Assembly (NCBI GenBank): GCA_900554305.1
Contig: USGV01000006.1
Coordinates: 1 to 63,309 of the forward strand
Origin: an uncultured Mycoplasmatota bacterium
GTDB taxonomy: Bacteria > Bacillota_I > Bacilli_A > RF39 > UBA660
Direction: 5' to 3'
DNA: 63,309 bases
Below are positions 25,867-33,831 of the stretch, one piece after another (positions within the stretch are counted from its first letter, which is position 1; each line of letters begins with the position of its first letter). Both the position numbers and the translations under genes were made by a program. The notes under the pieces were generated by a model that was not told the origin of the DNA, searched no databases, and saw only the letters and a list, made by a program, of their open reading frames with translations.

Positions 25867-26430
25867 TCAATTTCCTAAATATTGCTCTACTGTAACTGCT
25901 ATTGGAATAGAAATATTATCAATAGTAGAACCAATTTGTGTATCAGAAGAATTAGTAGACTCTTCATTTGTCCATGCAATTTCAATAGGAATTTCTAAAA
26001 CAGAATCTACATCATCTAAATCAATAATTCCTGTATAAGTATTACCAGAAACTGGTCGATTATTTACCTTTGTAATTTTAATTTGACTATAATCATCAAT
26101 TGCACTAGAATCAATAGTAATACTATATTTAATTGCAACTTTAGAACCTGTAGTATCCAACTTAATTTTTAAACTACCAGTACGACTAGGTGCAATATAC
26201 CCATCAGCTATATAATCACTATCAGACCAAGTAACATAATCGCTATCCAAATTAAACGTAGAACTATTAACAATATTAGTATCATTAACTTTAACAGCCC
26301 ATGTCGCAACTTTAGCATCACCAGTACCACTAGCCTGACTAATATAACGTGCATAAGACGTAGCAACGGCACTAATAACCAATACTAAAACAATGATAGT
26401 ACCTATAACAATTCCTTTCTTTTTACTCAT
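25867..26430 (-). CDS. TasA/camelysin-like protein with SipW-type signal
   Basis: 187 residues, the first and clearest member of the set. MSKKKGIVIGTIIVLVLVISAVATSYARYIS is a signal/anchor region of SipW type, followed by ASGTGDAKVATWAVKVND, the hallmark mature N-terminus of these proteins. Beta-rich core (IAPSRTGSLKIKLDTTG, VAIKYSITID) and a C-terminal IEIAWTNEESTNSSDTQIGS...ISIPIAVTVEQY strand pair. Such proteins form extracellular fibres in Bacillus biofilms after SipW cleavage; no sipW is in this window. AGGAGGT ribosome binding site. It leads the operon that ends with the DGR. Confidence 0.85.
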   Translation of the reverse strand: MSKKKGIVIGTIIVLVLVISAVATSYARYISQASGTGDAKVATWAVKVNDTNIVNSSTFNLDSDYVTWSDSDYIADGYIAPSRTGSLKIKLDTTGSKVAIKYSITIDSSAIDDYSQIKITKVNNRPVSGNTYTGIIDLDDVDSVLEIPIEIAWTNEESTNSSDTQIGSTIDNISIPIAVTVEQYLGN

Positions 26431-26631
26431 CCTACAATACCTCCTATACTATTTTAATAATTTAAAATTGTAGTCTTATATCACAGTTACTAAAAAAATA
26501 AAAGAGAGAAATAAAAAAGACTACTAAATCTGAATAAGATTTTGAAAAAATGGCATTCTATAAATATAAATACACAAATTTCATAATATTTGTTATATTA
26601 CGAAAACTTTTTTTCATCTTATTCTAGATAA

Positions 26632-26660
26632 ATTATAACTAATATCTTATCTTTTTGCAA
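26632..26660 (-). promoter_or_regulatory. Candidate promoter of the surface-protein/DGR operon
   Basis: Minus-strand TTGCAA (26660-26655), 17 bases, TATAAT (26637-26632). RNA would begin near 26625, giving a leader of about 195 bases before ATG 26430. The stretch between (26431-26630) is very AT-rich and I see no clear structure in it. Confidence 0.65.
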
Positions 26661-26686
26661 TTATATTTAATATTTTTTGTCAAAAA

Positions 26687-26716
26687 TTGACAGTTTATTC
26701 AAGGATTAGTTATTAA
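26687..26716 (+). promoter_or_regulatory. Candidate integrase promoter with nearby AGTCAA repeats
   Basis: Plus-strand TTGACA (26687-26692), 18 bases, TATTAA (26711-26716). Two direct copies of TTAGTCAA-like sequence follow (about 26720-26737), just before the TGGAGG ribosome binding site at 26739; these might be an operator. This promoter is divergent from the one at 26632-26660. Confidence 0.55.
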
Positions 26717-26751
26717 TTTTTAGTCAAATATTAGTCAATGGAGGTTAACCA

Positions 26752-27883
26752 ATGGGAAGAAAAGGAGAAAATATTTTTCATAGAAAGGATGGAAGGTGGG
26801 AAGCTAGATATGTAAAAGGCTATTCTCTTTCTGGAAAATGTCAGTATGGTTACTTATATGGAAAAAGTTATCAAGAGGTTAAAAATAAGCGTATTCAAAT
26901 TTTACTTAATTCTGATATTTCTACAAAACAACCTACTTATAATAATTATTTATTTAAGGATAAAATAGAATTATGGCTAAAGCAACAAAGATTTTCAGTA
27001 AAATCGTCTACATATACATATTACTCTTGTGTTGTTTATAAACATATAGTTCCTATTTTAGGTGATATTTTAATTTCAAATATTACCGAGACTTTAATTT
27101 TTTCGTTTATTGAGACTTTAATAGAATCACAGAAATTAAAAATGGCAACTATATATGAAATAGTAGGTATTTTAAAGCAACTTTTAGAATTCTGTAACAT
27201 TTATATTAAATTTAAGTTACCAAAAAAAGAAAAGAAGAAAATTAGTACATTATCTTTGGAACAAAAAAAAGCAATTAGAATTATATATTTGTTCTAATTT
27301 TAATGACATTACTATAGGTATTTTATTATCATTATATGCTGGACTTAGAATTGGAGAAGTTTGTGCTTTAACTTGGGAAGATATTAATTTCTCTTCCGGA
27401 TTTATACAAATAAGTAGGACTGTTTCTAGAGTTAAAAATTTTGATAAAAATAAAAAATCTAAGACACAATTGATTTTATCTTCTGCAAAAACAGAAAATG
27501 CAATTCGTTTAGTTCCTATAAATCAACAATTTATTTCTGTATTGCAAAAGTATAAATTTGATAGGAAGAAAAATGATGATTTTTTTATTTTATCTTCATC
27601 ACGTCAATTTATGGATCCTAGAAATTACTATAATCAATATAAAAATATTTTGAAGAAATGTAATTTAGAGGAATTTAATTATCATGCATTAAGACATACT
27701 TTTGCAACTAATTGTATTGAAGGTGGACTAGATGCTAAATCTTTAAGTGAAATTTTAGGTCACTCTGATATTAGAATTACTTTAGCTTTGTATGTTCATC
27801 CTAGTATTGAGATTAAACAAAAATTTATGAATCAAGAGTTATTATGTCCTAGTTTTTTGAGTCATAATTCTAGTCAAAATTAA
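26752..27883 (+). pseudogene. Tyrosine recombinase/phage-type integrase, frameshifted at an A8 run
   Basis: From ATG 26752 the frame reads 181 residues: an N-terminal AP2-like arm (GENIFHRKDGRWEARYVKGY) and a SAM-like core-binding domain (KIELWLKQQRFSVKSSTYTYY). It stops at 27297. One base out of frame, the protein goes on to 27883: LYAGLRIGEVCALTWEDI (catalytic Arg), then HALRHTFATNCIEGG (H-x-x-R) and LGHSDIRITLALYVH (His/Trp position and nucleophile Tyr). Removing one A from the A8 run at 27263-27270 restores one frame of about 377 residues with every catalytic residue. Transcription slippage could also restore it. It probably once moved the DGR region, but no attachment repeats were found. 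Confidence 0.88.
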
Positions 27884-27921
27884 AAAGTATCTAAAGCTAT
27901 TAGTTATTTTAGATACTTTTT
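27882..27921 (+). terminator. Terminator of the recombinase gene
   Basis: AAAAGTATCTAAA and TTTTAGATACTTTTT form a long stem starting at the stop codon and ending in T residues. Confidence 0.85.
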
Positions 27922-27961
27922 CATTATATAACAAATATTACGAATTTTTTTATAAAAAAAA

Positions 27962-27980
27962 AGAATTAAAATTTAATTCT
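27962..27980 (-). terminator. Terminator after glyS
   Basis: AGAATTAAA and TTTAATTCT stem at the glyS stop, followed on the minus strand by a run of nine T. Confidence 0.8.
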
Positions 27981-29354
27981 TTCTTCTACATAACTAACAA
28001 CTTCTTCCAAAGGTAACACAATTTGTTTCATTGTATCACGATTTCTTAAAGTAACAGTACCATTATTTAAAGTATCATCATCTACTGTAACAACAAATGG
28101 AGTACCAATAGCATCACATCTTCTATAACGTTTACCAATAGATGCAGTCTCATCATAACTAGTTGAAAAATGACTTGCTAGCATACCATAAACTTCTCTA
28201 GCCTTATCTCCATGATATTTTTTATTTAATGGTAATACTGCCACTTTGTATGGAGCAAGTGCTGGATGGAATCTCATTACTTCACGACTATCTCCATTTT
28301 CTAATGTTTCTTCATCATATGCTTCGCATAAAAAAGCTAAAATAACACGATCTAATCCTAACGCTGGCTCAATACAATAAGGAATAAATTTTTCATTAGT
28401 TTCAGGATCAACACACATAAAATCCTCTCCACTACCTGCCATATGATTTTTTAAATCATGATCAGTTCTATTAGCAATTCCCCATAACTCATCAAATCCA
28501 AATGGATATAAATACTCAATATCAGTAGTTGCTTTACTATAATGAGCAAGTTCTTCTTTCTTTTGATCATAAAAATGTAAATGTTCACTCTTCATACCTA
28601 AAGAAGTTAAAAAGTCCATACAATAATTTTTCCAATAAATAAACCATTCTTCATCTTCTCCTGGTTTACAGAAAAATTCTAACTCCATTTGTTCAAACTC
28701 ACGAGTTCGGAAAGTAAAGTTACCAGGAGTAATCTCATTACGAAAACTTTTTCCTGTTTGACCAATACCAAAAGGAAGTTTTGCACGCATACTTCTTTGA
28801 ACATTTAAGAAGTTAACAAACATACCTTGAGCAGTTTCAGGTCTTAAATAAATTGTACTCTTCTTATCCTCAGTAACACCTTGGAATGTCTTAAACATAA
28901 TATTAAAGTCACGAATATCAGTAAAATTCTCTTTACCACAGTTAGGACACTTAATATGATGTTCCTTAATAAAGTTTTCTAATTGTTCATGACTCCATCC
29001 ATCTGCATGTTCACTACTATCATGCTCTTTTAAATATTGATTAACTATTTTATCAGCACGAAATCTTTCTTTACAATCTTTGCAATCCATAAGTGGATCT
29101 GTTGCCATCTTAACATGTCCTGATACTTCCCATGTCTTAGGATTCATTAATATAGCTGATTGAATACCATAATTATAAGGACTTTCTTGAATGAACTTTT
29201 TCCACCAAGCTCTACGAATATTTTCTTTTAACTCTACACCTAAAGGACCATAATCCCACGTATTTGCAAGACCTCCATAAATTTCACTTCCTTGGAAGAT
29301 AAATCCATATTGTTTACAATAATTAGTTAATTTTTCCATTGTTAATTTTTCCAT
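27966..29354 (-). CDS. glyS: Glycyl-tRNA synthetase, single-chain dimeric type
   Basis: A 462-residue class II synthetase of the eukaryote/archaea-like homodimeric (GlyQS) type. Visible: the N-terminal [18 protein letters not shown], the zinc-binding CKDCKERF...CPNCGKENF pair, motif 2 [25 protein letters not shown], motif 3 [14 protein letters not shown], and a C-terminal anticodon-binding domain ([10 protein letters not shown]). The first 14 bases of the gene (ATGGAAAAATTAAC) are repeated after an intervening A, giving [10 protein letters not shown]; either ATG could work but the AAAGGAGATG site favours 29354. It follows the LOG gene with no gap and shares its T-box leader. Confidence 0.97.
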   Translation of the reverse strand: MEKLTMEKLTNYCKQYGFIFQGSEIYGGLANTWDYGPLGVELKENIRRAWWKKFIQESPYNYGIQSAILMNPKTWEVSGHVKMATDPLMDCKDCKERFRADKIVNQYLKEHDSSEHADGWSHEQLENFIKEHHIKCPNCGKENFTDIRDFNIMFKTFQGVTEDKKSTIYLRPETAQGMFVNFLNVQRSMRAKLPFGIGQTGKSFRNEITPGNFTFRTREFEQMELEFFCKPGEDEEWFIYWKNYCMDFLTSLGMKSEHLHFYDQKKEELAHYSKATTDIEYLYPFGFDELWGIANRTDHDLKNHMAGSGEDFMCVDPETNEKFIPYCIEPALGLDRVILAFLCEAYDEETLENGDSREVMRFHPALAPYKVAVLPLNKKYHGDKAREVYGMLASHFSTSYDETASIGKRYRRCDAIGTPFVVTVDDDTLNNGTVTLRNRDTMKQIVLPLEEVVSYVEERIKF

Positions 29355-29894
29355 CTATTTCATCTCCTTTATTAATTCTATAATTTTTCTACTATCACTT
29401 TCTATCACCATATAACTAGCAGGAACATCCTCAATAAACCCAACCTGATATAAATGATATAACTCCTTGATAATTGGTGTATAAAAATAATCATAATTAT
29501 ATAAAATTATTTTCTTAGGTTGAATACTATTTTTATTTTCTTCAATTGCAATAAATAGTTCACTATAAGTCCCTACTCCGCCAGGCATAAACAATAAGCA
29601 ATCACTATTTTCATATAGTGCCTGACTTCTTTCTATTGTATTTTTAGTAATAATATTTTGCTTAGTATCAAGTTCTTTTAAAGACTCTTGAAAAAGTAAA
29701 TCTGAAACGGCAATTACCTCTTTAGAATTCTTTTTAAATTCATCATAAGCAATTGCCATAATCCCTCGGTGATACCCACCGAATACTAAATGACATTCTG
29801 GTATTTTAGCAACTTCCTGTAATAATTCCCTACTTGCTTCTAAATAAGAAGTATTAATATTATCTTTAGAGGTTCCTGCAACAAACAATCTCAT
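29355..29894 (-). CDS. LOG family protein (nucleotide 5'-monophosphate phosphoribohydrolase-like)
   Basis: A 179-residue Rossmann-type protein beginning MRLFVAGTSKDN, with HLVFGGYHRGIMAIA (the GGG/YxGxMG position) and LLFMPGGVGTYSELF, the PGGxGTxxE motif of LOG-family enzymes, which remove ribose 5'-phosphate from nucleotides. The Arg of the motif pair is at the ERSQAL helix. Some family members are annotated as lysine decarboxylases, which is probably wrong. It is placed between the T-box and glyS, so it should respond to glycine charging. That link to tRNA-Gly is unusual. Confidence 0.85.
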   Translation of the reverse strand: MRLFVAGTSKDNINTSYLEASRELLQEVAKIPECHLVFGGYHRGIMAIAYDEFKKNSKEVIAVSDLLFQESLKELDTKQNIITKNTIERSQALYENSDCLLFMPGGVGTYSELFIAIEENKNSIQPKKIILYNYDYFYTPIIKELYHLYQVGFIEDVPASYMVIESDSRKIIELIKEMK

Positions 29895-29904
29895 AACATC
29901 ATCC

Positions 29905-30035
29905 TCTCTAAAAAAGAAAAACTTCTAGAATATGTAAGGACGAGTTTTCCCGCGGTTCCACCTTACTTATTCTAGAAGAATCAACTTTATCACTATACTG
30001 CTCGCAGCTTTCCACACTGGTCATCACACTTATTA
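29905..30035 (-). promoter_or_regulatory. Short T-box leader upstream of LOG-glyS
   Basis: On the minus strand the T-box AAGGTGGAACCGCGGG (29964-29949) is intact, and CTTCTAGAATA...TATTCTAGAAG plus TTTTTC forms the terminator (29990s-29919). Only about 70-95 bases lie between the promoter-derived RNA start (near 30035) and the T-box, so Stem I is shorter than in the other three T-boxes here. The specifier could not be assigned by eye; glycine is inferred from glyS. Confidence 0.8.
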
Positions 30036-30040
30036 CTATT

Positions 30041-30069
30041 AATATACAAAACTGCTGGTACAATGTCAA
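30041..30069 (-). promoter_or_regulatory. Sigma-A promoter of the LOG-glyS unit
   Basis: Minus-strand TTGACA (30069-30064), 17 bases, TATATT (30046-30041). The remaining 30070-30229 holds no gene that I can support. Confidence 0.85.
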
Positions 30070-30229
30070 GATATTTTCCAAACTACCAACCAAAATAAAT
30101 GTCATTAAAAAATAATATAGAAAAACACTTTAATTAATAGACAGCATAGCACAAAAAAAGAAACCTCAGTAAAATGTAGAGATACATATAACTGAGAATT
30201 CTAATATAACTAATTACATCATATAATAA

Positions 30230-30700
30230 TTAGTGACGTCTACTACTAGCCGTAGATTGTTCATCTAGATTCAAACTCTGACGTATTGCTTTTCTTTTTT
30301 CTTTTAAATGGTCAGACATTTGATAAGTTAATTCTTTTGGAGCCTCCCAATATAAATAAATTTGAGTTGGTTGTCCATATGGAAGGTCAGTATACCAATT
30401 TTCTATAGGATTTTCAGTAACTAAATGCCCTGTTTGTAATCCTAGTTTAACAAAAGAACTTGATTCTGCTACTATACCTTGTGGTACATATGGAACTTGA
30501 TCAAACAACTCATCAATCATTGGAAGGAATTGATTTAATCTTCCAGTAATTTCTTCTGGATTAGTTAATCTTTTTCCATTAGCATCAATAGTTGCTAGCT
30601 CTACTTGCTCTATAATAACATTTGCCATTTTCTCAAAGGCCATAAATACCTGTTCTTCAGGTCCTTTACTTTGTAAAAAATTTTCAACACTTTTTTCCAT
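30230..30700 (-). CDS. Hypothetical protein with a shared promoter type
   Basis: About 156 residues from ATG 30700 (MEKSVENFLQSKGPEEQVFMA), preceded by AAGGGGGA. Not recognised. It is soluble-looking, with no signal peptide, one proline/tyrosine-rich central segment (FDQVPYVPQGIVAE) and a charged helical C-terminus ending TASSRRH. An in-frame TTG at 30721 overlaps the ribosome binding site and is rejected. Its promoter and leader closely resemble those of the laccase-domain gene at 17655-18545, so the two may be co-expressed. It is a single-gene unit. Confidence 0.75.
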   Translation of the reverse strand: MEKSVENFLQSKGPEEQVFMAFEKMANVIIEQVELATIDANGKRLTNPEEITGRLNQFLPMIDELFDQVPYVPQGIVAESSSFVKLGLQTGHLVTENPIENWYTDLPYGQPTQIYLYWEAPKELTYQMSDHLKEKRKAIRQSLNLDEQSTASSRRH

Positions 30701-30737
30701 AAATATATTTTCCCCCTTCAATTTATGAATTAGCTAG

Positions 30738-30766
30738 ATGATACTACAACACATCAATTTTGTCAA
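30738..30766 (-). promoter_or_regulatory. Sigma-A promoter of the 30230-30700 gene
   Basis: Minus-strand TTGACA (30766-30761), 17 bases, TATCAT (30743-30738), then CTAGCT and AAGGGGGA as at 18546-18604. The region 30767-30979 beyond it holds nothing I can support. Confidence 0.85.
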
Positions 30767-30979
30767 ATTTATATCAATTACCAACATATTGATAGAAATT
30801 GTAGCACTCTCAAGTTACCAAATTAAATATTGGTATTTCATAATAGAAACTGGCGAAGAAGAATATTTTTTAATTCTTCTTTTAAAAGTAAAACTCTTAA
30901 ATCTAGTTAACATACAACCATCCCCCTAAATGTGCCCATATTATAACATAAAAAAAGAAAAATGTCAATTGACAATTTT

Positions 30980-31216
30980 CTAGCTATGAATAGTTCTGAA
31001 TGAATATTTAATAATACGTCTCTTTTTAGGATAAGAAATTAAGCATTCCAAAAATTCAACCATTTGAAATATAGTATATGCAAAAAGTATTCCAAAAATA
31101 ATTAAAAAGTAAATATCAGCAACAACCAAAGCCAACATCAAAATACAAACCGCAACTAATGCTATCAAAAATCCTATAGTATCTAAAACCTTTAACATTT
31201 TTTCTTCTTTTAACAT
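30980..31216 (-). CDS. Small two-helix membrane protein
   Basis: 78 residues with two hydrophobic helices (about residues 13-32 and 34-55; GFLIALVAVCILMLALVVADIYFLIIFG) and a basic C-terminal tail (PKKRRIIKYSFR). AGGGGGT precedes the start. Not recognised. The gene has its own consensus promoter, whose -35 box sits just outside the end of recO. A holin-like or regulatory membrane peptide cannot be excluded, but nothing supports it specifically. Confidence 0.7.
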   Translation of the reverse strand: MLKEEKMLKVLDTIGFLIALVAVCILMLALVVADIYFLIIFGILFAYTIFQMVEFLECLISYPKKRRIIKYSFRTIHS

Positions 31217-31242
31217 AATAATACCCCCTGAAATTAGTGGAT

Positions 31243-31271
31243 ATTATACCATAAAACTAGCTTTGTGTCAA
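31243..31271 (-). promoter_or_regulatory. Sigma-A promoter of the 30980-31216 gene, inside the recO 3' end
   Basis: Minus-strand TTGACA (31271-31266), 17 bases, TATAAT (31248-31243), again preceded by ATGG. The -35 overlaps the last recO codons. Confidence 0.88.
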
Positions 31272-32000
31272 TTTGTTCAACTGCCTAATAAACTCTTTAC
31301 TCTTTAAATAAACACCCGTATAGCGATCATAATAATCATCTAAAAACTGATTAATTTCCAAAACAACAGTATCACTAACCTCTAATTTAGATATATTTTT
31401 AATATCTACATAATAAAACAAACGTAATAACTTTATTGTTTTATCAGAAACAATAGGCTCATTATGATAACAGTTACGACACAAATATCCTCCGGAATTA
31501 GAGTCAATTGTAACAATCCCTTTATCACTACCACAGACACTACAACAATCAATACTAGGACTAACACCCAAATAATTTAAAAGCTTTAACTCTAAAATTT
31601 CAGTCAAAACAATAGGAGAAAATCCCTCTTCCATTTTCTTTAATGTATCTTTTAATAAGTCTAAAATTGCAGAATCATCATTTTCTCTTACTACTTGTAA
31701 TGTAAGTTCTAACAAAAAAGAAGCATAGCTTACTTTTTCCAAATCTGTAAGCAACTTAGAATAAGACTCTATAACATCAACCGCAGTTAAAGTAGATATA
31801 CCATCTTTTTTATAATAAATATGAAATTTTCCATATAAAAGTTTACGACTAACACCTCGTAACTTACATTTCATATTACGACAACCTTTAGACATAATAC
31901 CAATAAGACCATGCTCTCTTGTAAAAACATTTAAAATCTTACTAGACTCACTATAATTTGTCTCACTTAAAACAATACCTTCTACACACTCTAATTTCAA
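31257..32000 (-). CDS. recO: DNA repair protein RecO
   Basis: RecO loads RecA on gaps together with RecR. 247 residues: an N-terminal OB fold (VEGIVLSETNYSESSKILNVFTREHGLIGIMSKG), a helical middle, and a zinc finger CSVCGSDKG...CRNC near residues 172-195. The frame has a stop just upstream, so the start is TTG 32000 (minus), 6 bases after the yqzL stop. Gene order era-yqzL-recO is the Bacillus arrangement. Confidence 0.95.
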   Translation of the reverse strand: MKLECVEGIVLSETNYSESSKILNVFTREHGLIGIMSKGCRNMKCKLRGVSRKLLYGKFHIYYKKDGISTLTAVDVIESYSKLLTDLEKVSYASFLLELTLQVVRENDDSAILDLLKDTLKKMEEGFSPIVLTEILELKLLNYLGVSPSIDCCSVCGSDKGIVTIDSNSGGYLCRNCYHNEPIVSDKTIKLLRLFYYVDIKNISKLEVSDTVVLEINQFLDDYYDRYTGVYLKSKEFIRQLNKLTQS

Positions 32001-32006
32001 AACTCA

Positions 32007-32093
32007 TCACTTCTTCTTTATAACGGCTTGATACAAACGATAATATTTAATTTCACCTGTTTTTTTAAATAATTCCCATAAAATATTTTCCAT
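32007..32093 (-). CDS. yqzL: Miniature YqzL-like protein between era and recO
   Basis: A 28-residue ORF, MENILWELFKKTGEIKYYRL then YQAVIKKK, with GAGGTGA ribosome binding site. It matches the YqzL pattern (W-x-x-F-x-x-T-G-x-I/V-x-x-Y-L) and sits exactly where yqzL lies in Bacillus, between era and recO. Bacillus YqzL is about 47 residues; this one lacks the acidic C-terminus. Function unknown. Too short for usual gene finders but well supported by context. Confidence 0.8.
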   Translation of the reverse strand: MENILWELFKKTGEIKYYRLYQAVIKKK

Positions 32094-32150
32094 TAAAAAT
32101 CACCTCTATATTTTTATAGTGATGATTTCTTTTATTTTTTATTCAATTTT

Positions 32151-33041
32151 TTATTCATCTTCATCTTTTAATCCAAGTTCTAAGAAATATCTTTCTTCGT
32201 CTCTCCAATTTTTTAAAGTTTTTACATAAGTTTCTAAATAAACTTTTTTTCCTAAAAACGCTTCCATATCATGACGAGCACGACTTCCTATTTCCTTTAA
32301 CATAGCGCCACCTTTACCGATAATAATTTTTTTAATATTATCACGGTCTACGACAACTAACACTTGAATATGAACAACATTTTCATCTTCTTCATAATTT
32401 TCAACATAACAAGTAACACTATGTGGAATTTCTTCTCTTGTAAGTTCTAAAACCTTTTCACGAACAAATTCTGCCATAATAAATCTTGTAGAAACATTAG
32501 TAAGATCTTCATCAGAATAAATCTTATCCATATCTGGTAAATACTTCTTTAAACAAGAAATTAAACTATCTAAATTATTTTTTTTCTTCGCAGAAATAGG
32601 AATAATTTCTGCAAAATCATACTTTTCTTTTAATTCATTAATTTTTTCTAATAAAACCCTCTTATCTTTAAATTGATCAACTTTATTCAAAAGTAAAAAT
32701 ACAGGAACACCATGATTTTTTATTTTTTCTAAAATAAATTCATCTCCCCTACCAAAGCCTTTATAAATATCTACTAAAAACAAGATAACGTCTACACCTT
32801 CAGTATTATTATAAGCTTTTTTATTCATTAAATTCCCTAACTTATGAGTAGGTTTATGAATACCGGGAGTATCAATAAAAATAATTTGAGAATCGGGATC
32901 ATTATAGATTCCTTGAATAACATTACGAGTAGTTCCACTAACATTAGATGTAATAGCAAGTTTCATACCAAGTAAACTATTAAGTAATGTACTTTTACCA
33001 ACATTAGGACGTCCAACTAAACTAACAAAGCCACATTTCAT
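32151..33041 (-). CDS. era: GTPase Era
   Basis: Era is the essential GTPase that binds the 3' end of 16S rRNA during small-subunit assembly. 296 residues with G1 GRPNVGKST (about 10-18), G2 TTR, G3 DTPGIHK, G4 NKVD near 122 and SAKK, then a C-terminal KH domain with IIIGKGGAMLKEIG near 240. All motifs intact. It overlaps cdd by 4 bases at its start and belongs to the ybeY-dgkA-cdd-era run. Confidence 0.98.
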   Translation of the reverse strand: MKCGFVSLVGRPNVGKSTLLNSLLGMKLAITSNVSGTTRNVIQGIYNDPDSQIIFIDTPGIHKPTHKLGNLMNKKAYNNTEGVDVILFLVDIYKGFGRGDEFILEKIKNHGVPVFLLLNKVDQFKDKRVLLEKINELKEKYDFAEIIPISAKKKNNLDSLISCLKKYLPDMDKIYSDEDLTNVSTRFIMAEFVREKVLELTREEIPHSVTCYVENYEEDENVVHIQVLVVVDRDNIKKIIIGKGGAMLKEIGSRARHDMEAFLGKKVYLETYVKTLKNWRDEERYFLELGLKDEDE

Positions 33042-33424
33042 ACTAAATCATCCTCCCCAAAAGGATATGGACACAACTCTTCTACCGTATGTTCTATCAC
33101 ATCACCATTAGTAGAATAACAATATACTTTAGCATCTTTAGAATATACCTCAGATATCATCTGACGACAAACAAAACAAGGCATTCCTACTTTTCCACTA
33201 GATACCATTACATGAAGTTCTAAAAAATCTTCTTTTTTTACACCAGCAGTAATAGCATTAAAAATTGCTGTTCTTTCAGCACAAGTACCTGCTCTAGTAC
33301 TAGCATCTTCTACATTAACACCAAAAAACTTTCTTCCGTCCTTAGTAACAACACAAGCAGATACTGGAAAATTGGAAATTGGAACATAACTATTTTGATG
33401 CAATTCTAATAACTTTTCTATCAT
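33038..33424 (-). CDS. cdd: Cytidine deaminase
   Basis: A 128-residue zinc enzyme converting cytidine to uridine in pyrimidine salvage. The zinc site is TCAERTAIFNAI (Cys-Ala-Glu with catalytic Glu; tetrameric cdd type) and PCFVCRQ (two more Cys), with substrate segment FPVSACVVTKDG. Length is typical. It overlaps dgkA and era by 4 bases each, so the cluster is one transcript. Confidence 0.95.
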   Translation of the reverse strand: MIEKLLELHQNSYVPISNFPVSACVVTKDGRKFFGVNVEDASTRAGTCAERTAIFNAITAGVKKEDFLELHVMVSSGKVGMPCFVCRQMISEVYSKDAKVYCYSTNGDVIEHTVEELCPYPFGEDDLV

Positions 33425-33831
33425 AATAATACCTCCACAAATTCAATTACTTCTGGAATAAAAATAATAAGACCAATAATGGCAGAAATAATTGCCATCA
33501 TAAGAACTCCTGCACTCGCTGTGTCTTTCGCAAGCTTCGCTAAAGGATGAATATCAGGAGATGCCAAATCAACAACATATTCAATGGCTGTATTAAAAAA
33601 TTCAGCCATTAACACTAATCCTATTAAAACAAGACATACTAGCCATTCAACATAACTAATATGAAAAACAAAACCAAAAATAACAACTAAAACAGCAATA
33701 ACGGTATGAATTTTTAAATTTTGCTCTCCCTTATAGGCTTCGCATATACCACAAAAAGCATAACGAAAACTATCGACTAGTCGTTTCTTATCAAGAATTT
33801 TTTTCTTTCTATCTTTCGATGTTGCACTCAT
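33421..33831 (-). CDS. dgkA: Diacylglycerol kinase (undecaprenol kinase type)
   Basis: A 136-residue small membrane kinase of the DgkA/undecaprenol-kinase family. An N-terminal amphipathic region (RLVDSFRYAFCGICEAYKGEQNLKIH) precedes three membrane helices. The signature AEFFNTAIEYVVDLASP, followed by HPLAKLAKDTASAGVLM, carries the catalytic Glu and Asp. Gram-positive members phosphorylate undecaprenol for cell-wall lipid recycling. Overlaps ybeY by 23 bases. Confidence 0.95.
   Translation of the reverse strand: MSATSKDRKKKILDKKRLVDSFRYAFCGICEAYKGEQNLKIHTVIAVLVVIFGFVFHISYVEWLVCLVLIGLVLMAEFFNTAIEYVVDLASPDIHPLAKLAKDTASAGVLMMAIISAIIGLIIFIPEVIEFVEVLL

Noticed and set aside
20005..27966. Attachment-site repeats flanking the DGR region
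   Set aside because: I compared the two junctions by eye and found no shared repeat longer than chance A/T runs.
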